A stretch of 64,000 bases of DNA from Nymphaea colorata (lineage: Eukaryota > Streptophyta > Magnoliopsida > Nymphaeales > Nymphaeaceae): NCBI RefSeq assembly GCF_008831285.2, contig NC_045147.1, positions 4,426,001 to 4,490,000 on the forward strand, given 5' to 3'. Both the position numbers and the translations under genes were made by a program. Below are positions 35,901 through 47,805 of this stretch, piece by piece. Within the stretch, counting starts at the first letter, position 1; each line of letters starts with the position of its first letter. The notes under the pieces are model-generated. The model was not told the DNA's origin. It saw only the letters and a list, made by a program, of their open reading frames with translations, and searched no databases.

Positions 35901-37253
35901 AGGATGGATTTCAACTGAATCAAACTTTCGTTTGAAAAATTGAATTTTAATTTGGTATTTGATTTATCTATTTGACAAATCCAAATATTTATTTGCCTTT
36001 CATAAGCCAATTTAGGCTCTGTAATCTCAATTTGATCATAGAGGGGCAAAATTATCCACATTGGTCTATTTCGACCAATTGACCAAAGTCAAAGTTCAAT
36101 TGAGAATAGTTTGACTTTGTTTGAGGTAATTTGATAAATTTGAGATAAGAAAGTTCTTAGTTGAGCTAAATTGTACTTTAACTGGGTTTAATCAAAGTGT
36201 GTTTGGTTTGGTCAAAGTCTATTTTCGTCCATTAATTAGATCGTGAGACAGACCTACTTTTTTACCAAGCTGAGCTCATGTTGACTGAGCCTAGCTAAGA
36301 TTTGGATGCACTAGGGTCGAACCTACTTGAATTAAGTGGGTTTGACCAGCCTAGTTATTGCTTTTCGAAGATTGAAAACTCCTTAAAGAGGACCTGGTTA
36401 AAGAAGAGAGAGATGCATAAATGTTTTTCTTTTCCGAGGTTTTTAGTTATGATATCATTCATTTCTCCTTGAAAATGGTTTTTTCATATAATTAGGAGAA
36501 AACATTTATTTATTTATTTATTTTTTAAAATGAGGGGTGTAAACCCTGGGGGCTCTTGACCACACGGGATAGGTGGGGCCCACACGTGGGTCCCACGTAG
36601 CATTCTAGACTGAATTAGATCCAATTCTTGGATCTAAGTCAAAATTTGAATTTTGCAATTGGACTTGGATTTCAAATGACATTTGCAATTGAATTTGGAT
36701 TTCAAATTGCATTTGTAAATGGATTTGAATGTCAAACGACATTTGTAATTGGATTTGGATGTCAAACGACATTTGTAATTAGATTTGTATGTCAAACGAC
36801 ATTTGTAATTGGATTTGGATGTCAAACGACATTTGTAATTGGATTTGGATGTCAAACGACATTTGTAATTGGATTTGGATGTCAAACGACATTTGTAATT
36901 GGATTTGGATGTCAAATGACATTGGTAATTGGATTTGATTGTCAAATGACATTTGTAATTGGATTTGGATGTCAAACGACATTTGTAATTAGATTTGAAT
37001 GTCAAACGACATTTGTAATTGGATTTGGATGTCAAATGACATTTGTAATTGGATTTGGATGTCAAATCCTAATTTGGACATAGTTTGGACTCGTAATCCT
37101 GCATTGGGATTCGTGCCATGGGTTAAATTCATGATTCAAATCCAAATTACATTTAGGTTCAAAATTGGCTTTGAAATTGCAAAATTTCACAACTCTTTTG
37201 CAAACTTTTCATATTGCTTCAATTTTAATGTGGAAAATTTTGGGGTGTTAACA
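32980..37253 (-). repeat. 5' LTR of the Tat element (right copy, 4.27 kb)
   Basis: The full-length copy, with canonical TG...CA ends. It includes the 885-bp segment 34,461-35,345 missing from the left LTR and 14 units of a 30-bp minisatellite near its outer end. As the 5' LTR it should contain the promoter for genomic transcription on the - strand, but I could not single out a TATA box among the AT-rich sequence. Confidence 0.92.
36656..37080. repeat. 30-bp minisatellite in the 5' LTR, 14 units
   Basis: Same unit as in the left LTR but with about 14 copies, five more, accounting for about 150 bp of the LTR length difference. Most internal units are nearly identical, which suggests recent expansion or homogenisation. 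Confidence 0.92.
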
Positions 37254-37258
37254 CTCCT

Positions 37259-40200
37259 CATCTACCCCGAATCTCGTCTTCCTCATTCCATTGGCCGAAG
37301 GAATTCCAGGTTAGGGTCCTCAGGTGGTTGCTGTCCAACGTGATCTCTGGCGGGCTCTCCCTCGCATTTCTCCAACAAAGCAAACTCAAGAGGAAAACGG
37401 TACATTCTCCCCCAAAACCCACGGGAGTTTGGAGGCTGTCTCCTCACCGAGAAGGCTGCAGCAGTTCGGGTATCCAGTCTAGGATTTTCAGCCTCAAGAG
37501 CAGCATGTTGACCCACGGCATTTCGCCCCTAGGCAAGTATCAATCCCTGGTTTAGTTTTATTGAAAGTTTGACGACGATTCGAGTAGATTAAGCTTGATT
37601 TCGGGTTAAGGAGTTGATCTCTCACTCTGCATTAAACCCGAGAGCTAGATCTATCGCCCACTGCCCTGGATCTTGCCCTTTCTATTCCGTCGACATCTTA
37701 AAGTAATTCTAAACGAGTCCCTTGCTTGTTCACAGGAAAGAAGTGCACAACGTCTCGAAGGAAGGCTGAAATCATGATTGTTGTCCACGGTTTTGGGTCT
37801 TCCATTACCGCCGGAAAATAGCTGCCTCCGACACTCATTTGAGCACGTCCGGGTGCACCCCAAACGATCAATCAATATCAATGGTGTCACCCAAGTGAAT
37901 TGCATCATCCGGCCAAGTTTCATGTAGATCCGAGTCAAAACCGGGAAGTTCTAGCTTGCGGCCGAAATTCACAAGAACCGGCCACCGCTGCTACTTTTCT
38001 GGCCAAGCTACGGCCAGTCCAGTGAGATACCCAGAATACCCCTGGTTAGTGTTATATAAGTCAAATATATCTTAGCTTGGCCAAGGGCATCTTTGGTATT
38101 AGAAAAGCTAGTGAGTTGGGTGTCAAAACCCTGGCCGCTAGCTTGGAGCTCGCTCCAGCTCCACTTCCTTCCATCTCACACGAAGTGGTCCACGTCCTCA
38201 GCTTGGACCAAGCCCCTCCGTCCACCATCACCACGTGTCACCCATCAAAGAAGCCACGAGCAGCTCACCTCCACCTCACCCTACCTTTTAGGGAGTGGAC
38301 CCGGTCTCTCGCGCCACCTCTCCTCAACGGCTACAAAGGTGGAAACCACCTCCACCTCACCATGCCACCTCCTCACATTCCCCTATTCTCGTGCCAAAAA
38401 GGTAAGCCCCCTTCCCCGTGGTGCCACTTGTCCCACTCGCCAGCCTCCCTTAGAATTAGGAAGACCAAGTACCCCAGTTGCAACCTCGCCACCTCTCCTT
38501 CTATTCAGAAAGCCCCAGCCTCCACTTGCCCCACTTCCTAACTTCTAGGACAAGCCTCCTGCCACCTTGCCACTTCCATATTTTGTAGGAAAGGAATCCC
38601 CTCTCGCTAACCCTAAACGCTACTGGAACCTAACCCGAACCGAGCTAAGTCCCTTCGAGTCTAGACCTACCTAATCTAGTCGACCCGAGTTCACCTAGAC
38701 CGAGCTTACCCTAGTGACCTTGACCGAACCCACCTACCCTAGCCAAGACTAAACCCAACCGAGTCAAGCCTTGATCCCCTTACCTGACCCAGTCGAGCCT
38801 ATCTCCTGATCCTTACTACCATGAGAGAATGGAGAGTAAGAAGGCCATTAGGATCCCCCTAGATCAATTACCCTCCCTTAGTCGTCTTCCTGTCCTTGCT
38901 GCATCCGAACTCGACCGCCAGCACCAGCACCTCGCCGACCGCTGGCTGCTTCATCCCTTGCCATCGCGGCCAGCGTCCGTCAGCTTGTCTGAGGCCCCTC
39001 GTTCGCAGCCGGCCTCACCATCTTCCTTCTTCCACCTAGTCCACCGTGGCCAGGAGGGTCGTGCCTTTGTCCTCACTCCTGTAGCTGTAATACATCCGGG
39101 ACAGCATTGCCATAGGAATTCCCCAGGTGTTCTCTTGCTGTCTTGGCCGAGTGTCCCTCGGCCGGTAACTCTCTTCTTCTCCTTGTAGCTTTGTGGGTGG
39201 TAGTTATTTGAATATTTGCTTTCGTATTTTGTTTTAGCCCAGCTTAGGCTGTTGCTACCCCACGCAGTCCCTCTAAGGCTCTCACCCAAGGACACGACCG
39301 CAGGGCAGCCAGACCTCCTAGGGTGGGCGTGGTTTGTGAGTGAGCTGAGTGTTCTTTTGTAATCGTACACGTTTGTAAGGCCTTTAACCCAATCTTCTGT
39401 AGTAGGAAAAAGACCTCACGGGTGGGTATCCCTTTACTTGTATCATTGTCCTAGGGGTTTTTAAGCTGGGGTGTCTGTCTGGCAGGGTAGATAGATTGTA
39501 ATTCATTTGTTTAGGTTTTGGCATTTCGGGCTTTCCTCAAGGGATTCTGGCTTTAGGACTGACTTGCGGCTGAGATTTGGTCGAAGCCGGGTGAGTGCCT
39601 AATAGGTGTCTTCAAGCTGATTTAGCCCACACGTCACCTGGTCGAGTCTCAATCCAAGGCATCACCTGCCCAAGACGCCACCACCTTGATGCATCAAACC
39701 AACCTTCATGTCAAGTCCAGCCGAAGCCTCTTGCTGGATTTCAGATGCTATTTGAGTAAGCTGCAGCCAAGGCAACCTACGCTACTTTCAGGCCTATGTC
39801 CTGAACTGAACACCATCAGCCCAGCATTTTTCTAGTGGTCACATTGAGCCCAGCCCAACGTCCCCTGTTATGCCATGTTCTAAGCGTCCTCTTTCATTCT
39901 AGATGACATCAGCTCCAACCTTTTCAGTTTTGTTTTAGCCACTTAGTGCTGGAATAGAAGACTGCAATGAGATGCTTCTATCTCCTGATATACTAGGCAT
40001 CTTAGCATCCGGCTCGGGCATGCCTCAACCTCTCTACTGACTCAAGTCAGTCTCCTCATCTTGCATTTTAGTTCAAGTAGTTAATGGATTAAGTGCATAT
40101 CTGGTTATTGAACAAGAATAGGAGACACAAATCCTATCAAGCAGCCCCTAAGAGGCCAGCTGCAGGTGTGGCCAGACCGTCATCTCTATGGCCTGATTTG

Positions 40201-40835
40201 CAGCAGCCATAGTGATGCTGGCGCCATTTCCCATTGAGCCAAAATCAGGCGTTCAAATGTCCCTGACCCTTGACTCAGCCATTTTCAGCAACAAGCTAGG
40301 CCGACCTGTAGCTTATAAAATTTCTGGTGGTATGATGCTACAAACCAGACCCTAACCAACCCAGTAGCCCTGGTTTATGGCAGTCTGTCTTACCCAAATT
40401 TGTGGCTCATATTGAACCAAACTTCAGCTAAGCCGATTCTAGATTTGGCTAGGGATAGCTACATGCTCATTTGGCCATGCTTCAGGGTTATCTTGCTTGA
40501 TTCATGCGCCTCAAAATGGGCAGCTTTGAGCCAAGAGATTTCCAACCAAGGCAGGGGGGATCTGCCTAAGTCGACAGCCCCATCGCTGTCCTAAAAACAG
40601 AATCCTTGGAATACTTCCCCTTTATTCTAGTTCTTAAGATGCTATAGCATTACATTAGGCGATTCAAACACAATCTTTTCTGGAGAGAGAAATTAGTAGT
40701 AGAGAGAGGATAAAGGCAAGTAACCTACCTAATAAACCCCTTATTTAGTATAGAAACGATAACTTAAGTGATAGTTTTGAAAATTTTTTGACTTCATTCA
40801 TTTTATGTAAGCTTGAAAGGAACTTGGGCTTGTGA
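37259..40835. other. Right flank of the Tat insertion, unclassified
   Basis: Relatively GC-rich (37.3-39.4 kb), with CT/CCACC-rich stretches at 38,150-38,560 that give open frames rich in Pro, Ser, His and Thr in two frames. These have no domain and look like compositional artefacts. ACCGAGC/CTAGACC-like words at 38,630-38,800 are repetitive. No gene supported. Confidence 0.4.
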
Positions 40836-40845
40836 GAGAGCCTAG

Positions 40846-40887
<42 letters not shown>

Positions 40888-40996
40888 CACACACACACAA
40901 GTATATTTTGGATCTTGTTTTTAAAGGAATTTTAAAATAAAGCCCTCTCTAAAGAGGCTATGGAGACTTTGCCTAGGCTCTCTTCCAAAATATACT

Positions 40997-41057
<61 letters not shown>
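40836..41057. repeat. (CA)n and (TA)n microsatellites bounded by inverted repeats
   Basis: A CA repeat (about 40,857-40,899) and a long TA repeat (about 41,000-41,056) flank a 100-bp spacer. GAGAGCCTAGGCA (40,836-40,848) is inverted as TGCCTAGGCTCTC (40,970-40,982). CACAAGTATATTTTGGA (40,896-40,912) is inverted as TCCAAAATATACTTGTG (40,984-41,000). Confidence 0.9.
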
Positions 41058-41059
<2 letters not shown>

Positions 41060-41060
41060 C

Positions 41061-42390
41061 ATTTGTTCTTATTTACTACTAGAAATCATGTATCTCTCAC
41101 CCGTTTTGGGTATGGGAGAGATACTAACTACTAAGGAAAACATAACTTATTAACAAAGAGAGCCCCTCTTTGAATCTAATATCATTAAGAGGACATTCTT
41201 TTAAAGGCAAATAACTCTTTTAGGATCACTAATTAGATGATTGTCTTGCGATTTATCAAGTGAATGACGATTAAATGAGGTAGTCAATATCGTAGGGATG
41301 ACATAAGAATACATTTTAACGTGTACATATTTATAAGGTTTTCCCAGGTTGGGCAACCCCAACCTTAAAAGTCAACCCAAAAAAGAGAAAATCCCACCCC
41401 AAGCTCTCCTTCTCATCGTTCATTCACATATGAATCAAAAAATCAACTAGCCATAGCGGATATTATCGTAAAAATACAACCAATGCATACATTTAATAAG
41501 AATAGAAGGAAAAGAAATACATATTGTGCATATTCATGTTGATAATAATAAAAAGAAACAGAGACTTTACTTCACCTTGCTCATGTTCCCGGTGCACTCA
41601 AGAATAGAACTTGGCTCCAAAAAGAAAATTTCTAGAGCTTTCTTGCATGGCCATGTAGAGATGACGAAGGGCAAAGCAAGAGAGAAAGTGACTACATACT
41701 TCTAGATAGTGTAGTTGAAGAAAGGATGAATCCTTTACTTTGAATGAGCAACCATGCCTCCAATACATGAACTTAAACTCTCCAAGGGCCTCCCACGTGC
41801 TTCCTTGAAGATGAAGGTTGAAGAGGAAGATGGAGACCAAGGTTGAAGATGCCCAAGTGGGGAGAGGAGACAAGAGAAAGGGAGAAAGCTAAGAGAAAAC
41901 TCTAAAACTCTTAGTTTGAGGGCTCAAGTTCTCTAATGGTTAGCTGATAGCCAAGAATAAATATATGGGCATATGATTTTGGATCTGATGCTTGGATTTG
42001 GATCTAAATATGGATCTAAATATGGATTTTTGGTACAAAGTTTGGGTCTGAATTTGAATCAGAGGCGTAGTTTTAGATTTAGAGCTCAGTTTTATATTTG
42101 GATTAAGGATTTGGATCTATTCTTGATCTAGAATTGAGATTTGGTCCACATCTAGAACTAATGCTTGGTTTCTAGATCTGGAGTTGGGATTTGGATTCAG
42201 ATATAAATTTAAGGATATGTTTTAGGTCTTTGTATGAATTTTTGGATTGGATCCATATTTGAACTTGGATCTAAAGAATAAAACAAGTCTAAATTGGGGC
42301 TGACCTAGGGTCCAAAGTCTGAAATCCAAATGAGTCAAAAGTATAATCAATCATCAAATTAGAGGAGAAAATCTATGAAAATGAAGGGAA
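41061..42390. other. Intergenic, with irregular GGATCTAAAT-like repeats
   Basis: No gene recognised. At 41,970-42,260 short words such as GGATTTGG, GGATCTAAAT and TTTGGATC recur irregularly, a degenerate simple-sequence tract. Confidence 0.45.
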
Positions 42391-42391
42391 A

Positions 42392-45300
42392 TTGAAATGT
42401 TTGAGACTCAAAATCTTTGCAATTTGCTGTAAACTTGTCAAACTATACTCTTTTGAAAATTTTGAGTTGACAACATTATTATGTAAAAGCAAGGGTCATA
42501 TAAAGAATGATTATACCAAGTACCATGTATGGCATGAAAAAAAATGTACACTTCTTACTTTAATTTATTATGATGTTAATTTGACTTCATTATCCAAGTA
42601 GATTTGATGCATAAATTCGAGTGGTACTACTCATATAATTGTGTAAATGTAGGGTTGCATAAACTGCCAACTATCAAGTGATACTGAAAGATTCACCAAT
42701 ATAGGTGATGGTAAAATGGGACATGTTGAAGCCATAGTAGATTATTTGTTATTGTTAATAACTAAGTGTTATTTGAATTTGCCAAAGATATATGTAGTTC
42801 CATCTTTTAAATAAAATTTTGTTTCCATTTCCTTAGAAGGCAAATTTTGTCATCATGTTCATTTGGAGATAGTAAATTCAAGTTGATTGTGAATTCAAAT
42901 TTAATTGACACTAGTTCTCCATCTGGTAGCGATAACGTTTATTTGGCTAATATGGTTACTTCATATAAAAAAAAGTTATGCATATTGGGTCTTGTGGCAC
43001 TAAACAAAAAATAGTCAATGATAATTTAATTATGTTGCAGGATAGGTGCTTAGGCTATACTTTTGAAAGGAGAATTAAAAGGTTTGTGTCAAATGGAATT
43101 TTTTTATTCTCTCATTTTGCAAACTTCCCTGTTTGCATTGAGTGCATAAAGAGAAAATTAATAAACCGTTAAAAAAATAGGTGACCGTCAAGGTTCACAT
43201 GTCTTGGAATTGATTCATATGTGCAACCTTTTGGAATGACAAATAATGTTTTATCATGCTCATAGTCTCAATATAATCCCTTAATATACCATGTTCAGTA
43301 CTCATAGAATAAATGGTGTAGCTGAGAAACAATGGATATGGTAAGCAACATGATTAATGATTGTACCTTGGTAAAGTCGCTCTGAGAGGCATTAAAGATT
43401 ACAACTTACATCCTAAATAAGGTATCAATTGAAGTCATACCAAAAGCCTCATATGAATTATGGATAGACAAAATGCCTAGTATAAGGCACTTTCATGTTT
43501 GATGATGTTCATTTGAAGCAAAGACACATAGGTCGAACTGAAAGAAATGAAACTTCAGGATGGTTAATTGTTATTTTGTTTAGTACTTTGAGAGGTCCAA
43601 TGGTTATAAATTCTATGGCCCAAGTAATAAGTCATTGTTCGAAATAGGAAACACCCATTGTTTTTAAAATGTTGAGCTTTAGGAGATGACAAGTTTAGAG
43701 ACATTGCCTTTGAAGAATAACCTGAGCCACATCATATAAATGCTATAGGTAGTGGTCAAGTCTTCATTCTTGATATAATGTCATAGGTAGTGGTCAAGTC
43801 TTCATTCTTGATATTTTCTTATCAACAAATTTAGATAAAGGTAATGGTGGTGATCTTGAAACGATTCCACAACATCAAGAAAGTGAAAAGTTGTCACTAA
43901 AAGGTTCACTAGAGAAAGGAGAAATGCAATTCTATATTATTATGTTGTTTATCTACAAGAACATGAAATGGACATGGTTTCATTACATAATGTTGTGAAA
44001 CCTATTTGGTTGCAAGTAGATATTTAAAACAAAATGGATTCATTGGTTAACATCTAGTTCTATAAAGCATGTTTTGTAGCAAATGACTTTACTAAGAAAG
44101 ACATTAATTACATAGACTTGCTCTCCAGTTTCATCCAAAGACTCTTTTAGGATTACTATGGCACTTGACTCATTTTCATTCAAATCCACATTAGGTGGGC
44201 ATTAAAACGTTGTTTCTCAATGGTGATATTGATGAGACCAATATATGGTGTAATCAGAACGTTTTGCTTCAGGAGATGCAAAGAAAATTGCATGTACTTA
44301 AGAAATTCATTTATAGCTTAAATCAAGCTTCCCTTAATGGTACCACAAATTTCAACAGGTTGTGGTTTTACTTGGTGAATCTAATATAGTTGATGAGTGT
44401 GTGTACCATAAGTTCTATAGGAATAAATTTATTTTTCCACTCTTGTGCAACAAGAAAATACTACTTACAAATAACGATACATGTTTATTGCACAACATTG
44501 ATAGACTTCTATCAACAAATTTTGATATGAAAGATCTTAATGCACCTTTTATGTTAAAGATCCAAATATTTCAAGGCCACCCTCAAGGTACTTTTGGACC
44601 ATCACAAAAGACTTACATTGGTAGGACATTTCAAAGGTATGGCATGAAATATTGTAAGATAAGAGATATCTCTATTATTAAAAGAGACAAATTTAGTCTC
44701 AATGAATGCCCAAAAAATGAAGTTGAAACTAAAGAAATTGAAAAGAATCTCTATGAATTGACTATGAGAAGTCTCATGAATGCTTAGGTTTACACTCGTC
44801 CAACTATTGCATACATAGTTGGTATGTTGGGTAGATATCTAAATAATCTTAGCATGGATCTCAAATGGGTAATGCAATACTTACAAATAACAAAGGATTT
44901 CATGGACACATATAAGAATTCAAATCAGTTGGAGATCAGTGAGTATTCAAATTCTGACTTTGCTAGATGCCAAGATAGTCGTAAATATACTTCGGTGATG
45001 TATATCCATAGTTAAATGAGCTATTGTAAAAAAATGTAAAGCAAACACTAGTAGCTACTTCCACATGGTTGAAAAATTCATAAGATATCATGAGACATCT
45101 AACCATATATTATGGTTATAGAATTTTTGTCACATGGTTGAATATTGTGAATGTTGTTGAAAGACCACTAAAGCTATTTTGTAACAATCAGCAATGTAAT
45201 ATTTTAATAATAATCATAGTTTATCAAAGTCAAAGCACATCAACATTAATTGTCTTACTATTAAAGAAGAGATATAGAATGGTCAAGCATCTTTAGTGCA

Positions 45301-45420
45301 TACTAGAACAAGTGTCATGATTGTGGATATGCTCATTGAGGGTTTAACACCCAATATTTTTTCATGAGCATGTGCTCATATGAGTGTTCTGTCACTTGAT
45401 GATGTGCTAGTTTAGTGGAA
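42392..45420 (+). pseudogene. Ty1/copia retrotransposon remnant (gag to RNase H)
   Basis: Degraded copia polyprotein pieces in order on the + strand. A CCHC-like knuckle (CKSKGHIKNDYTKYHVW, about 42,485-42,535) is followed by a GAG-pre-integrase segment (ERRIKRFVSNGI, then VCIECIKRK, about 43,060-43,165). An integrase trace reads NGVAEKQW (about 43,313). RT motifs are TLFLNGDIDE (44,207), KFIYSLNQASLNG and SQKTYIGRTFQRYGMK (44,600). After YIVGMLGRYL, RNase H follows with EYSNSDFARCQDSRKYTS and ERPLKLFCNNQQ. The catalytic YVDD has been lost (the region reads LLCNKKILL), there are many stops, and I found no LTR pair. Inactive. Confidence 0.85.
43745..43814 (+). repeat. Short tandem duplication inside the copia remnant
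   Basis: The 32-bp block starting ATAGGTAGTGGTCAAGTC occurs at 43,745-43,776 and again at 43,783-43,814, a period of 38 bp. It arose after insertion or during decay. Confidence 0.85.
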
Positions 45421-46911
45421 GTTTATATTTTGATTGCTCATATGTAATAAACACATATTAATGTTTTTGCATAATACAGTTGAAAGTTTCTTGGTTTAAT
45501 TTTGTACTTGTAAGCTTTTGATCTCTATAAAAAATTAAAGTAGGATCAGATAGACATGTTATGATCACACGGCATGTAACTTTTATGCTACACATCCATA
45601 TCTGATTTATGTCATTACTTATATTAGCATTTGTAATCATTGATGGGCCTAGCTACTCTAAATGTAAAAAAGATCACTTTGGTTCTATGTTAATATGATC
45701 ATAAATGAGATTGGTAGAAATGACATATAATAAGATAGTACTTCTGAACTCATAAGGTTTCCTGTATTGTACAATCATGTAATGACATGTTTGGCTGAAC
45801 TAGGAGATTTGGTAACTATACATAAAAAATACCATATCACTATATGAAATGACAAAATATCTAACTTAATTTATCACTTAATAGAAATTCCTATCGGATA
45901 GCACAATGTCTGAAATTACTAATGATATAGGTAGGCTTACATAATGATTCTAAAATTCTAGACATGTTTAAGATATGTTCAGGTTGGATGCTCCTTGTTG
46001 TAGTGTTGCCCTCAAAGGTATTATCTACCAGATGCCTCCACATATGCAATATGTTATATAGGAACAAAAAATTGCATGCTACCTTTGTTAACCTTGTTTT
46101 GCAACCCCAGCTGAGATAGTATGTTCTTCCCTTCAAGGATGGGAAATAATTTTTTTCTTCCTATTTGTTAAATTTTAGGCGTTAATGGAATTTCTATATG
46201 GCACTTCCTTTCTTTTGGTTAATAATGTAAGTTATTGCGGTGGTCCCTCCTCAGGTGGCATATTAGTATCACCCATCAGTCACTCTTGGCCCTTTTGACT
46301 GCCCACAATCATTTATCGACCACTATAGATTCGTTCAATCATTCACTTGATCAAAATTCACTCAATCATTCATTCATTTGATTTATCAATTCATATGGAT
46401 AGGGTATACACATAAATGAGTGTTTCCTTCTTGACCAAGCATATTTGAATACAATAACTATCCAATAATACTCATGAGCTTTCTCAGTGGTAACTCTTTT
46501 GTTCGATCTTAAGTTTGTTTATATGTAACGTAAATAGTCTTCCCAGGGGCATATATGGTGCATGGGAGAAATGTCATCTGCATATGAATCGATATATTGG
46601 GGCGATCTACAAGGGATTCTCTAGTTTTAGTGAAGTAAACTTGATATTTTAGGACCACATGATGGGTAAGGCGCTCTTTCTGCATCAACACAGATCAAGA
46701 CTAGAGGCTGGGAGATTGAGATAGTTGTGTTTGCACATTGTTGTTTTCTTTTATTTTATTAACTTTTGTATCCATGCTATTGTGGATGTGCACCCACGTG
46801 TGGCCTCAAATACTTGAACGTTTTAGTTTCATGTATTTTGATATCATGGTTTGATGTGCACCTGGATTGTGACTGTGAGCATGTCTGATATTACTATTAA
46901 GACGAATTAAC
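45421..46911. other. Intergenic, no gene recognised
   Basis: AT-rich; part may be the decayed 3' end of the copia remnant. No family recognised on either strand. Confidence 0.4.
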
Positions 46912-46914
46912 CAA

Positions 46915-47568
46915 GGGGGTGTTTGTTATGCTGGAAAAACACTGTAGTGGAGGAAAGAAATTTCAAATTTTTAAAATTTTTCTCATTCCATCAAACGTGG
47001 ATAAATTTTTTTGACCGTTGGAGGTGATTTCGGAAATATATTTCTGGAAAAAATTTTCCAACCAGAAGGGTGAAAAAAAATTTTCGGAAATTTTTTTTTT
47101 TTGACCGTTGGAGGAAGAAGAAGGGAAGGAGGGAGGAAGAAGAAGGGAAGAAGGGAGAAGGAAGAAGGAAGAAGGGAAGAAGGGAAGAAGGGAGCAGGAA
47201 GAAGGGAAGAAGGGAGGAGGCAGAGGGTTTACCCTCTGCCGGCGGCATCCGCTGCTCACAATCGGAGAAAGAGAGGGGTGGAAGCCCCTCTAATTCGTGG
47301 CTGATGGGAAAGGAAGGAGAAAGGGCAGGCCTGCTACCCACCCTTTTTTCCCTCTCCATCTACGCCCTGGTCGCCATCATCGGTGATGGCCATCTTTCTC
47401 CTTCTTCCTCCCTTCCCTTCCCTCACCCTTTTCCTCCTCACGAATTTTTTTTTTTCCAGAAAAATATTTCCTCTATGACAAACAGAGCTGTTTTGGAAAA
47501 ACGGAAAAATATACAATTTTTCTAAAAATCTTTTTTGAGAAATATATTTCTGACCATCAAACGTCCCC
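46915..47568 (+). mobile_element. Second PIF/Harbinger-like TIR element, in the TMCO1 upstream region
   Basis: Left end GGGGGTGTTTG and right end CAAACGTCCCC, flanked by 3-bp duplications CAA (46,912-46,914 and 47,569-47,571). The left 70 bp (CTGGAAAAACACTGT, then TTTTTAAAATTTTTC and CCATCAAACGT) match the EIL-carrying element at 14,395. The interior holds a purine-rich GGAAGAAGAAGGGAAG tract (47,110-47,222) and, further on, a pyrimidine-rich tract (47,385-47,440), giving foldback potential. The open frames seen inside are products of this simple sequence. The element ends 237 bp before the TMCO1 start codon. Confidence 0.72.
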
Positions 47569-47740
47569 CAAATGAGTTATTAATCAAATGAGTGATGTTG
47601 GCGTACACGAACTTATTCTGTCTGTCGCCCCGGGTGCACCCAGCGCGGTACCGAGCCCAGCACCATGCCATATCACACACCCTGCGTTTCAGGAACCTTA
47701 CTTGAATATATTGGTGAGCCCACCGGCGAACCAGAGAGAG

Positions 47741-47747
47741 AGGGAGG

Positions 47748-47779
<32 letters not shown>

Positions 47780-47782
47780 ACG
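47741..47782 (+). repeat. GA-rich microsatellite in the TMCO1 5' UTR/promoter
   Basis: An imperfect (GA)n tract ends about 25 bp before the TMCO1 start. GA repeats in this position are common in plant core promoters and 5' leaders. Confidence 0.8.
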
Positions 47783-47805
47783 AGGGGAAGGGGTGGAGGA
47801 GGAAG

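Larger units (their letters stand above)
20684..37253 (-). mobile_element. Tat-lineage Ty3/gypsy LTR retrotransposon, 16.57 kb, decayed
   Basis: Two homologous LTRs (20,684-23,913 and 32,980-37,253) begin TGTTCGCACCC on the + strand. The outer right end is TGTTAACA. The element is flanked by perfect 5-bp target duplications CTCCT at 20,679-20,683 and 37,254-37,258. Coding order on the - strand is: 5' LTR, PBS, PMD-like frame, gag, protease, G-patch, RT, RNase H, archaeal-type RNase H, integrase, PPT, 3' LTR. The second RNase H and the very long LTRs place it in the Tat group (Ogre/Retand relatives). At least ten in-frame stops and three frameshifts make it non-autonomous today. The two LTRs differ by several percent over much of their length, so the insertion is old. 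Confidence 0.95.

Noticed and set aside
36628-37083. Long open frames on both strands (about 143-151 codons) and matching ones at 23,438-23,737
   Set aside because: They are translations of the 30-bp LTR minisatellite; period divisible by three explains the openness on both strands.
38077-38548. Overlapping 150-codon + strand frames rich in Pro, Ser, His and Thr
   Set aside because: Two frames are open over the same CT/CCACC-rich DNA, no domain is visible, and composition alone explains them.
47070-47525. Open frames inside the second TIR element
   Set aside because: Arise from GGAAGAAGAAGGG simple sequence, giving Lys/Glu/Arg/Gly runs; no homology recognised.
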